From Hyphomicrobiales bacterium (GTDB lineage Bacteria; Pseudomonadota; Alphaproteobacteria; Rhizobiales; Rhodobiaceae), in assembly GCA_002869065.1 (NCBI GenBank), contig PKTR01000001.1, positions 19,118-83,117 on the forward strand: DNA of 64,000 bases. Direction: 5' to 3'. The notes beneath the pieces were generated by a model. That model was not told the origin of the DNA. It saw only the letters and a program-made list of their open reading frames with translations, and made no database searches. The position numbers were made by a program, and so were the translations under genes. This document shows, one piece after another, positions 8,729 to 15,727 of this stretch; positions within the stretch are counted from its first letter, which is position 1, and each line of letters starts with the position of its first letter.

Positions 8729-9628
8729 ATGGAACTCGTTGCAGATCTCGTCCTGATGCCGCTGGTGGCCTTCGTGGTCGGCCTCGGGCTCGTGCTGATG
8801 GCCCGCCGCGTGCGCGCCAAGATCGAACGCCGCGTCGGCCCGCCGGTGCTGCAGCCGATCTACGACATCGTCAAGCTCTACGCCAAGAAGACGCAGATCA
8901 GTCACGGCGTGATGCACGATCTCGCCATCGTGCTCCTGCTCGGCGGCTTCATCACCGCGGAAATCTTCCTGCCGGTGCCGGGCATGGATGGCCTTGCCGC
9001 GCAGGGCGATCTCATCACGCTCGTCTATCTGATGATGGTGCCGATGCTCGGCATGGCACTCGGCGTCGGTGCCTGCGCCAACCCGAACGGTTCGATCGGC
9101 ATTTCCCGCGCGCTGACCGCCATGCTGGCCTATGACGTGCCCTACGTGGTCGCTGTCGTCGGCGCGTGCATTCTCTACCGCTCGACCAATCTCGCCGATA
9201 TCGTCGCCATCCAGCAGGCCGGCGGCGTCGCGACCTGGGGCCTGTTCACGATGCCGCTTCTGGCCGTCGCCGGACTGCTCGCCATGCACGCCATGCTCGG
9301 CAAGGAGCCGTTCGAGATCTACGTCGCGCCGGCTGAAATCGCCACCGGCCCGATGGTCGAGATGAGCGGCAAATACATGGGCGCGCTGTTCGTCATGCAG
9401 TGCTTCCAGTTTTACACGGTGGGCGTGCTCTACACGACGCTGTTCCTCGGCGGCGGTGAGAACTGGCTCACCTTCCTCGCCAAGGTGTTCGGCGTGATCT
9501 TCATCTCGGTTGCCGTGACCAACGTTTATGGCCGCTACAAGACCGAGGACATGATCCGCTGGCAGTGGAAATGGCCGACCGGCATCGCCCTTGTCGGGCT
9601 GGCGCTGGTCATGACCAGCATCAATTAG
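8729..9628 (+). CDS. NuoH-like membrane anchor subunit (MbxM-like)
   Basis: 299 residues, respiratory-chain NADH dehydrogenase subunit 1 family. Motifs are RRVGPPVLQPIYDIVKL (NuoH-like RxGP..LQP.aD..Kl) and HAMLGKEPFEIYVAPAEIATGPMVEMSGKY split by short spacers; the charged EPFE/E..TGP loop is where NuoH contacts the peripheral arm. There are about eight hydrophobic segments. The start ATG follows GAGGAGGG. This subunit anchors the hydrophilic NuoB/C/D/I-like arm to the ion-pumping module. Confidence 0.92.
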   Translation: MELVADLVLMPLVAFVVGLGLVLMARRVRAKIERRVGPPVLQPIYDIVKLYAKKTQISHGVMHDLAIVLLLGGFITAEIFLPVPGMDGLAAQGDLITLVYLMMVPMLGMALGVGACANPNGSIGISRALTAMLAYDVPYVVAVVGACILYRSTNLADIVAIQQAGGVATWGLFTMPLLAVAGLLAMHAMLGKEPFEIYVAPAEIATGPMVEMSGKYMGALFVMQCFQFYTVGVLYTTLFLGGGENWLTFLAKVFGVIFISVAVTNVYGRYKTEDMIRWQWKWPTGIALVGLALVMTSIN

Positions 9629-9640
9629 GGAGAGACAGGA

Positions 9641-10390
9641 ATGACCGAACGGCTTCCCACGCTTGCCCCCGGTTCGGATGGCTGTCCGACCATCGACGCC
9701 GAGGAGAAATCCGTCTGGCGCACGGTCATGGATCGCTTCGCCGACCATTGCCGCTCACGCTCCCTGTTCGTGCTGCACTACTGCACCGGCTGCGGCGCAA
9801 TCGAACTGCCGCCGACGATCACCTCGCGCTTCGACATGGAGCGGGTCGGCGTGTCGCCGATGGTCACGCCGCGTCAGGCCGACATCCTGCTGATCACCGG
9901 CTATCTGTCGATCAAGACGCTGAAGCGCGTGATCCTGTCCTACGAGCAGATGCAATCGCCGAAATACGTGCTCGGCTTCGGTTCGTGCACCATCAATGGC
10001 GGCATGTACTGGAACTCCTATGCGACCGTGAAGCAGCTCAACCAGTACATCCCGGTTGACGGCTTCATCGCCGGCTGCATGCCGCGCCCGGAAGCTGTGC
10101 AGCAGGTCTTTTTCGACCTGATGAAGCGGATCGACGCCGGCGAGGCCAATGCCTGGCAGGATTACTACCGCAACTACGACCACTATCTCGGCAACCAGAT
10201 GGCGCTGTTCGGCGAGGACTGGCACACCCCGACCGACGTGCTCGGCGAGGCCGAACACTACGGCTATCTCGGCGAGAACTCGCGCGGCCAGCACACCGCG
10301 ATCCTCGAAAAACGCGCCGACTGGGCGGTCGACAGCGTGCCCGAGATCTATCCCGAGCATGGCGACAACGAGAAGAAGCTGATCCGATGA
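9641..10390 (+). CDS. NuoB-like small subunit with hydrogenase-type CxxC cluster site (MbxJ-like)
   Basis: 249 residues. Ligands for a proximal [4Fe-4S] cluster are visible: C48 and C51 in HYCTGCGAIE, C116 in GFGSC and C146 in GCMPRP. The first pair is spaced CxxC, as in [NiFe]-hydrogenase small subunits, Mbh and Mbx, and not adjacent CC as in complex I NuoB. The C-terminal roughly 80 residues form an extra hydrophilic tail not needed for the core fold. It should pass electrons between the NuoI-like clusters and the NuoD-like site. The gene ends in an ATGA overlap with the NuoC-like gene. Confidence 0.92.
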   Translation: MTERLPTLAPGSDGCPTIDAEEKSVWRTVMDRFADHCRSRSLFVLHYCTGCGAIELPPTITSRFDMERVGVSPMVTPRQADILLITGYLSIKTLKRVILSYEQMQSPKYVLGFGSCTINGGMYWNSYATVKQLNQYIPVDGFIAGCMPRPEAVQQVFFDLMKRIDAGEANAWQDYYRNYDHYLGNQMALFGEDWHTPTDVLGEAEHYGYLGENSRGQHTAILEKRADWAVDSVPEIYPEHGDNEKKLIR

Positions 10391-10926
10391 ATAGCGCCGC
10401 ATCCAGCATGCCGGCCCATCTGGCCGACGTAATCCGCGAGACCCCCGGCGTCACCATGAAGCCGCAGGGCCCGCGCCGTAGCCGCGTCGACGTCAAGCCC
10501 GAGGCGCTGTCGAGCGTCCTCAATCTGCTCAAAGGGCAGGGCGGTTTCCTGCACCTGTCGTCGATCTCCTGCGTCGACTGGCCCCAGACCGAGGAATTCG
10601 AGCTCGTCTATCACCTGTGGTCCTACGAGCTGAAGACGCTGGTTTCGGCCCATGTCTTCATCCCGAAAGAACCCGGCCGCTTCATTTCGGTCTACGATAT
10701 CCACGCGCCGGCCGGCTTCTTCGAGCGCGACATCCACGAGATGTTCGGCATCCATTTCGAAGGCGCGCCGAACCTCAACAAGTTCATTCTGACGAGCTGG
10801 GGCGGTCCGCCGCCGATGCTGAAATCCTTCGATACGCGTGGCTATGTCGAGGAGACCTACACCTGGGTCGACTACCGGCCCGACTGGCTGAAGGACGTCG
10901 AGGCCAAGGGAGGCGGAGTGGAATAA
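10387..10926 (+). CDS. NuoC-like subunit (MbxK-like)
   Basis: 179 residues, respiratory-chain 30-kDa subunit family. It contains the sequence pattern of NuoC: LSSISCVDWPQTEEFELVYHL, then ISVYDIHAPAGFFERDIHEMFGI followed by HFEGAPNL and near the end YVEETYTW. The ERDIHEMFGI block is the family signature (ERE..DmFGi). It supports the NuoD-like subunit in the cytoplasmic arm and has no cofactor of its own. It overlaps NuoB-like by 4 nt and its stop TAATG contains the start of the NuoD-like gene. Confidence 0.92.
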   Translation: MNSAASSMPAHLADVIRETPGVTMKPQGPRRSRVDVKPEALSSVLNLLKGQGGFLHLSSISCVDWPQTEEFELVYHLWSYELKTLVSAHVFIPKEPGRFISVYDIHAPAGFFERDIHEMFGIHFEGAPNLNKFILTSWGGPPPMLKSFDTRGYVEETYTWVDYRPDWLKDVEAKGGGVE

Positions 10927-12068
10927 TGCGCCCCGAAAACTACCGCCCGGTCGAACACCCCGCGAGCCATGAATACGAGCTCTATTTCGGGCCGAATCAT
11001 CCCGGTATCGAAGGCAACTACGCTATTCGCGTGCGCCTGATGGGTGACGTGATCCAGGAGGCCGTCGCCGACGGCGGCTATCTGCACCGCGGCTTCGAGA
11101 AAATCATGGAAGAGCGGCTGTGGATCCAGAACGTCGCGCTGGTGCCGCGCATCTGCGTGCCGGATCCGGTGCCGATGGAAGAGACCTATTCGCGCGCCGT
11201 TGAAATGCTCGGCGGGCTTGAAGTGCCCATCCGCGCCCAGTGGATCCGCGTCATGATGCTGGAGATGTCGCGCATCTGCGCTCACCTCTTCACCTTTGGC
11301 GGCAACGCGGCGACCATCGGCCTCTACACCAATATGTTCTGGGGCATCTCGACCCGTGACCTGTTCCTCGACCTGTTCGAGGAAATCACCGGCGCGCGCG
11401 TCTACCACATGTACATCACTCCGGGCGGTGTGCGCCGCGATCTGCCCGATGGCATCCTTGATAAATTGTCCGACCTGCTCGATCTGGTCGAAGGTCGCGC
11501 GCCGGAATTCGACGACCTGTTCTTCGATTCCTCCGTCGTCATCAACCGCGCCACAAATTGCGGCTATATCAGCCAGGAAAACGCGCTGGCGTGGGGCGTT
11601 ACGGGACCGAACCTGCGTGCCTCCGGCCTGCCGTTCGACGTGCGCCGCGATGACCCGTACCTGACCTACGACGAGATCGAGTTCGACGTGCCGACCGAGA
11701 CCGGCGGCGACGCGCTCGCCCGCATGCAGGTGCGCCGGGCGGAGATGTTCCAGTCGATCCGTATCCTTCGACAGGTGATCGAGAAATTGCGTTCGGTGAG
11801 GGGCCCGATCCGGTGTCCGCTGCCCAATCCGCTCGCCTGGAACGTGCCGACGGGCGACGCCTATGCCCGCGTCGAATCCTCGAAGGGCGAACTGGGCTTT
11901 TTCGTTGTGTCCAATGGCGGCGACAAGCCGTGGCGGGTGCATGTGCGCGGCCCCTCGCAGATGCATGCGGTCCAGGTTTTGGAACGCACGCTTCAGGGGG
12001 CCCGGCTGGAAGACATCGCGCAGATCATGTTCTCGCTCGATGCCTGTCCGCCGGAAGTGGATCGCTGA
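10926..12068 (+). CDS. NuoD / [NiFe]-hydrogenase large-subunit-like catalytic subunit (MbxL-like) with altered metal site
   Basis: 380 residues, family of complex I 49-kDa subunits and [NiFe] hydrogenase large subunits. Family features include GPNHPG near the N-terminus, YLHRGFEKIMEER, and RPGGVRRDLP-like TPGGVRRDLP. The N-terminal metal-ligand motif RICGxC is RIC-VPD here (C77, D80), and the C-terminal DPCxxC equivalent is DAC-PPE (C374, E377). One thiol of each CxxC pair is therefore kept and one is an acidic residue. True hydrogenases have four cysteines and complex I has none, so this matches the Mbx/Mbs (sulfur-reducing type) class. The substrate in this organism is unknown. Confidence 0.9.
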   Translation: MRPENYRPVEHPASHEYELYFGPNHPGIEGNYAIRVRLMGDVIQEAVADGGYLHRGFEKIMEERLWIQNVALVPRICVPDPVPMEETYSRAVEMLGGLEVPIRAQWIRVMMLEMSRICAHLFTFGGNAATIGLYTNMFWGISTRDLFLDLFEEITGARVYHMYITPGGVRRDLPDGILDKLSDLLDLVEGRAPEFDDLFFDSSVVINRATNCGYISQENALAWGVTGPNLRASGLPFDVRRDDPYLTYDEIEFDVPTETGGDALARMQVRRAEMFQSIRILRQVIEKLRSVRGPIRCPLPNPLAWNVPTGDAYARVESSKGELGFFVVSNGGDKPWRVHVRGPSQMHAVQVLERTLQGARLEDIAQIMFSLDACPPEVDR

Positions 12069-12080
12069 GGAGGGTTAGCG

Positions 12081-13913
12081 ATGGGTGATATCAATCCAAA
12101 GCCGAAGGGCAGCTTCCTGAAGCCGCTCAAGTCGCTGTCTTTCCTGTTCAAGCCGCCGATCACGCTGCCGATGGAGCCGCGTCCGGCCGCCGAGAACTAT
12201 CGCGGCTTTCATTTGAACGATTGGGAGAAATGCATCGGTTGCGGCACGTGCCAGGAAATCTGCGACAACGCCGCCATCCGCATGATCTCGATCCCCGACC
12301 TGCCGTCGGATCCGGTAAAGGGCGTCAAGCCGCGCCGTCCGGCGATCGATTACGGTCGCTGCTGCTGGTGCGCGCTGTGCGTCGACATCTGTCCGACCGG
12401 CTCTCTGTCACTGTCGCGCGAATACATCCATGTCAGCGCCGATCTCGACACCTTCTTCATCCTGCCGGACGAGAAGGGGATGCACGGCCTCGGCTTCCCG
12501 AAAGGCTGGGCAAAGAGCGACCACTCCGACCTGCTTGACCTCGAGCGCCAGGAAATGCCGGAACTGCCGGCTGAAAGCCGCTCCGACAATTTCGACGAGA
12601 TCGCCGGTGGATACGACGAACAGACGGCGCTGTTCGAGGCCTCGCGCTGCATCCAGTGCGGCATGTGCCACGATGCCTGCCCGGCCAACATGCATGCGCC
12701 GGAATACATCCGCGCCATCTGGAAGGGCGACAAGACCGAAGCCGTCGAACAGATCTACCGCACCAACCCGTTCCCGAGCGTGTGCGGCCGCATCTGTACC
12801 CACCGCTGCGAAACGGCCTGCTCGATCGGCCGCCGCGGCGATCCGGTCGCGATCCAATGGCTGAAGCGCTACGTCATGGATGCGGTTGACCACGAGATGG
12901 TCAAGAAGATCGCGACGAAGGACGTGGCAAAGAACAAGACCGGCAAGAAGGTCGCCATTATCGGCTCCGGCCCGGCCGGGCTGACCGCAGCCTTCGATCT
13001 CGCCAAGCTCGGTCACGAGGTGACGGTTTACGAGTCGAAGCCGGAAGCCGGCGGCATGATGCGCTACGGCATCCCGGAATATCGGCTGCCCTATGACCGG
13101 CTCGACGACGACATCAACGTCATCAAGGCGGCTGGTGTTGAGATCAAATGCAACGCGGGCATTGGCGACAAGCTGCCGATGACCAAGCTGCGCTCCGACA
13201 ACGACGCGGTGCTCGTTGCGACCGGCCTCGGTATGGGCCGCTCAACCCGGGTGCCCGGCACCGACCATGAAAAGGTCGCGTCCGCCGTCGATCTCTTGGA
13301 AAAGATCACCCGCAACCAGCGCTTCGCCGTGCCGAAAAAGGCCGTCGTCATCGGTGGCGGCAACGTCGCCTTCGACATCGCCCGTTCGCTTGCCCGCCTG
13401 CAGGCGCAGAAGAAGGACGGCGTCATCGACGTCACCCTCGTTGCGCTCGAAGCCCGCGATGGCATGCTGGCCGACGAGGTCGAGGTGATCGAGTCCGCTG
13501 AAGAAGGACTGACCCTTTACAACAGCCGCGGTCCGAAGCAGGTCGTCGTCGAGAACGGCAAGCTGAAGGGGCTCGAAACGGTCAAATGCCTGTCGATCTT
13601 CGACGACGAAGGCCGCTTCCACCCGCAATATGACGAAGACGATCTCGTGCTGCACGAGGCGGATTTGGTCGTCGAGGCCATCGGTCAGGCGTCGGACACG
13701 GCGTTCCTCGGTGAGGAGCTGGTCGAAAAGCTCGAATGGCAGCGCGGCCGGTTGAAGATCGACGAAGTCGGCAGGACGTCGGAACCGGGCCTGTGGGCCG
13801 CCGGCGACATGGTTCAGGGACCGGACGTTATCCACGCAATCGCAGCCGGTCATCGCACGGCGGCGAGCATCCACGCCTTCGTGATGGGCGAGGCAGAGGC
13901 GGAGAAGGCGTAA
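12081..13913 (+). CDS. NuoI-like ferredoxin fused to GltD-like NAD(P)H oxidoreductase (MbxN-GltD)
   Basis: 610 residues in three parts. (1) Residues about 45-125 form a NuoI/MbxN 8Fe ferredoxin, with C51/54/57/61 and C94/97/100/104 (each CxxCxxCxxxC). (2) Residues about 185-250 form the GltD/DPD-type Cys domain, with C190/193/196/200 and C235/239/243/247. (3) From about 288 comes a two-dinucleotide-binding flavoprotein, with FAD motif GSGPAG at 295-300, the ESKPEAGGMM.YGIPEYRLP block, NAD(P)H motif IGGGNVAFD and AAGDMVQGPD near the C-terminus. It should feed electrons from NAD(P)H to the Fe-S chain, or the reverse. A GAGGAGGG ribosome site precedes the ATG. Its stop overlaps the start of the diiron protein. 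Confidence 0.9.
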   Translation: MGDINPKPKGSFLKPLKSLSFLFKPPITLPMEPRPAAENYRGFHLNDWEKCIGCGTCQEICDNAAIRMISIPDLPSDPVKGVKPRRPAIDYGRCCWCALCVDICPTGSLSLSREYIHVSADLDTFFILPDEKGMHGLGFPKGWAKSDHSDLLDLERQEMPELPAESRSDNFDEIAGGYDEQTALFEASRCIQCGMCHDACPANMHAPEYIRAIWKGDKTEAVEQIYRTNPFPSVCGRICTHRCETACSIGRRGDPVAIQWLKRYVMDAVDHEMVKKIATKDVAKNKTGKKVAIIGSGPAGLTAAFDLAKLGHEVTVYESKPEAGGMMRYGIPEYRLPYDRLDDDINVIKAAGVEIKCNAGIGDKLPMTKLRSDNDAVLVATGLGMGRSTRVPGTDHEKVASAVDLLEKITRNQRFAVPKKAVVIGGGNVAFDIARSLARLQAQKKDGVIDVTLVALEARDGMLADEVEVIESAEEGLTLYNSRGPKQVVVENGKLKGLETVKCLSIFDDEGRFHPQYDEDDLVLHEADLVVEAIGQASDTAFLGEELVEKLEWQRGRLKIDEVGRTSEPGLWAAGDMVQGPDVIHAIAAGHRTAASIHAFVMGEAEAEKA

Positions 13914-14425
13914 TGAGCGAACACGGCGAAGGCCATATCAGCGGCCGCGAAAAACTGCAGCGCGCGAAGACGGTCGAAGAGATCCTCGACACTGCAATGG
14001 GCTTCGAGAAGACCGCCGAGACCTTCTATGCGGGTCTGAAGGATCGGGTGAACAAGCCGATCCGCGAACTGGTCGTCGAACTTGCCGAGGAAGAGGCCGA
14101 ACACTACGAGCTGTTCGCGCGGGTGCGCGATCACGCTGATACCGTCGCACATCTGAAGGACCTGATCGCGACACCGCCGAACGACCACAAGTTCGCCGAC
14201 TACGTCATGATGCCCGATCTCGGCGAGAACCCGGACGATCAGGCGATCCTGCAATATGCGCTGGCCCGCGAACACGCGGCCTACGAGCAGTATTCGGCGC
14301 TGGCCGAAACGGCGCCCGAGGGCGCCTTGCGCGATCTGTTCCAGTTCCTCGCCGACGAGGAATTGCGCCACAAGGGCGAGCTGGAAAAGCGCTACTACGA
14401 GATCGTCCATTCCGGCGGTGTCTGA
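13913..14425 (+). CDS. rubrerythrin/ferritin-like diiron protein, last gene of Mbx-like operon
   Basis: 170 residues. It is a four-helix ferritin-like protein with two diiron half-sites: FEKTAETFYAGL then LAEEEAEHYELF, and REHAAYEQYSAL then LADEELRHKGEL (E..., E-x-x-H pairs). There is no C-terminal rubredoxin domain, so it is a short erythrin type. The start ATG lies in the TAATG shared with the stop of the NuoI-GltD gene, which implies co-translation. Related proteins reduce peroxide or protect oxygen-sensitive Fe-S enzymes. Here it may protect the complex or receive electrons from it (inference). Confidence 0.85.
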   Translation: MSEHGEGHISGREKLQRAKTVEEILDTAMGFEKTAETFYAGLKDRVNKPIRELVVELAEEEAEHYELFARVRDHADTVAHLKDLIATPPNDHKFADYVMMPDLGENPDDQAILQYALAREHAAYEQYSALAETAPEGALRDLFQFLADEELRHKGELEKRYYEIVHSGGV

Positions 14426-14449
14426 ACCGCCCGCACCGCCGTTTTCTTT
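14413..14449 (+). terminator. Rho-independent terminator of the Mbx-like operon
   Basis: CGGCGGTG at 14413-14420 pairs with CACCGCCG at 14434-14441, and TTTTCTTT follows. The hairpin overlaps the last codons and stop of the diiron gene. Confidence 0.65.
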
Positions 14450-14535
14450 GACGTGATGCGCATGACGCAGGCGTACTCCTGCGGCTTGGCGTTGCGCCGT
14501 GCGCGATCCTTTTCGGTTGACGCACATTTCGCGCT

Positions 14536-14545
14536 CTGTATACAG
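14536..14545. promoter_or_regulatory. candidate GntR (FCD) operator 1
   Basis: The perfect palindrome CTGTATACAG resembles the GTATAC-centred operators of several FCD-type GntR regulators. The same 8-bp core recurs 290 nt downstream, nearer the gntR gene. Confidence 0.4.
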
Positions 14546-14826
14546 TCCCCTCAACAAACAAATGCCGACCGGCGTCAATCGTGCTTCTGATGGCAAACTC
14601 CAGGCACGGTGAAAATGACGAAACGGGGCGGCAAGGGGACGTGAGGGCGAACTTTTGGCTGCTGCATACGGGCAGAAAAGTCCAATAGAATTAGGATTTT
14701 CTCACGCCTTCGCCGGCTCTCGGCGAAACGGCGTCCGTATGTTGTTCATTTCTGGATGGCCGGTGGAGCGCCTCCGCCCGGCAATCTCCGCGATTTGGCG
14801 CTGTTTCGGCGCGTTTCAGACTTTCA

Positions 14827-14834
14827 TGTATACA
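14827..14834. promoter_or_regulatory. candidate GntR (FCD) operator 2
   Basis: A second TGTATACA core, about 60-70 nt before the gntR start, suits autoregulation by steric block of the promoter. Confidence 0.4.
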
Positions 14835-14895
14835 CAGATGCGACATTCCTTCACTCGCGGCCTTCGTGCCGGCCACCACACGGGGGCCGCGCTCA

Positions 14896-15672
14896 ATGCT
14901 TAAGGGCAACGGCGATCCGGTTCTGTCCTCGCAATCTCTGAAGGCGCTGCTCGGCATTCGCGAGCTCGTCTACAACGGTACCATGCGCCCCGGCGAGCGC
15001 ATGTCGGAACTCGCGCTGGTCGATCGCCTCGGCCTGTCGCGCACGCCGGTGCGTGCCGCGCTTGCCCGTCTTGAACTCGAAGGTCTGCTCGAAGCGCTGC
15101 CGTCCGGCGGCTATGCCGTGCGCGCGTTTTCCGATGCCGATGTCAGCGATGCGATCGAACTGCGCGGCGTGCTGGAGGGGACGGCCGCGCGCCTCGCCGC
15201 CGAACGCGGTGTGGCCCCGAGCGTGATGCGCGAGGCCCAGGATCTGCTGGCGCAGCTCGCGAACACCCTCGACGGCAAGGGCGGCCTGCAGCAGTTCGAG
15301 ACCTACATGCGGCTCAACGAAGATTTCCACGAATTGCTGGCCAAGATGTCAGGCAGCGTGATGCTGCAGCGCGAGCTGGAACGCCTCGCCGTTCTGCCCT
15401 TTGCTTCGCCGAGTGCGTTTGTCGATGCCCACGCCGCGATGCCCGGCTTCGAGGACGTGCTGGCCGTTGCGCACAATCATCACCGTGCGCTCATCGAGGC
15501 AATCGAAAATCGTGAAGGCGCCCGCGCCGAAGCCCTGGGACGGGAACATGCCCGGCTGGCGCGCCGTACCCTGGATCGTGTGCTCGAAAGCGCAGAACTG
15601 CGCAGCCGCGTACCGGGTCTTGCCCTGTTGGCCGATGATGGACAGCGGGACAATGAGGGAACTGAGGACTGA
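14896..15672 (+). CDS. GntR-family transcriptional regulator (FCD subfamily)
   Basis: 258 residues from the ATG at 14896. An upstream in-frame ATG at 14866 would add 10 residues, and neither start has a strong ribosome site. The N-terminal winged helix (about 10-75) has MRPGERMSELALVDRLGLSRTPVRAALARLE-type sequence (seen in pieces RMSELALVDRLGLS and RTPVRAALARL). The FCD ligand domain (about 80-230) carries the metal-site residues, with H in NEDFHELL and NHHRALIEAI. FCD regulators sense small organic acids. It sits 55 nt before a TRAP transporter operon in the same direction, so it probably controls uptake of that transporter's substrate. Confidence 0.88.
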   Translation: MLKGNGDPVLSSQSLKALLGIRELVYNGTMRPGERMSELALVDRLGLSRTPVRAALARLELEGLLEALPSGGYAVRAFSDADVSDAIELRGVLEGTAARLAAERGVAPSVMREAQDLLAQLANTLDGKGGLQQFETYMRLNEDFHELLAKMSGSVMLQRELERLAVLPFASPSAFVDAHAAMPGFEDVLAVAHNHHRALIEAIENREGARAEALGREHARLARRTLDRVLESAELRSRVPGLALLADDGQRDNEGTED

Positions 15673-15681
15673 ACTGGAATA

Positions 15682-15699
15682 GGGACGCAATTGCGTCCC
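15682..15699. promoter_or_regulatory. perfect 18-bp palindrome between gntR and dctP
   Basis: GGGACGCAATTGCGTCCC is fully self-complementary. It lacks a following T-tract, so it is either an operator or an RNA hairpin in the dctP leader (the ATG is 28 nt downstream) and not a standard terminator. Confidence 0.5.
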
Positions 15700-15727
15700 C
15701 GAAACTGCAACTGGGAGGAGCAGGAAT

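Larger units (their letters stand above)
14450..14895. other. intergenic control region of the gntR gene
   Basis: About 445 nt with no supported gene; the small open frames inside it lack ribosome sites and known content. It contains two copies of the palindrome TGTATACA (14537-14544 and 14827-14834), listed separately as probable regulator sites. Confidence 0.5.

Noticed and set aside
2755..13913. Canonical complex I (nuo operon)
   Set aside because: NuoE, F and G are missing, NuoB has CxxC and not CC, NuoD keeps two metal-type cysteines, and six Mrp-type subunits are present.
2755..13913. Group 4 [NiFe] hydrogenase (Mbh, Ech or Hyf type)
   Set aside because: The large subunit lacks two of four nickel-ligand cysteines and no hyp or protease genes are in the window.
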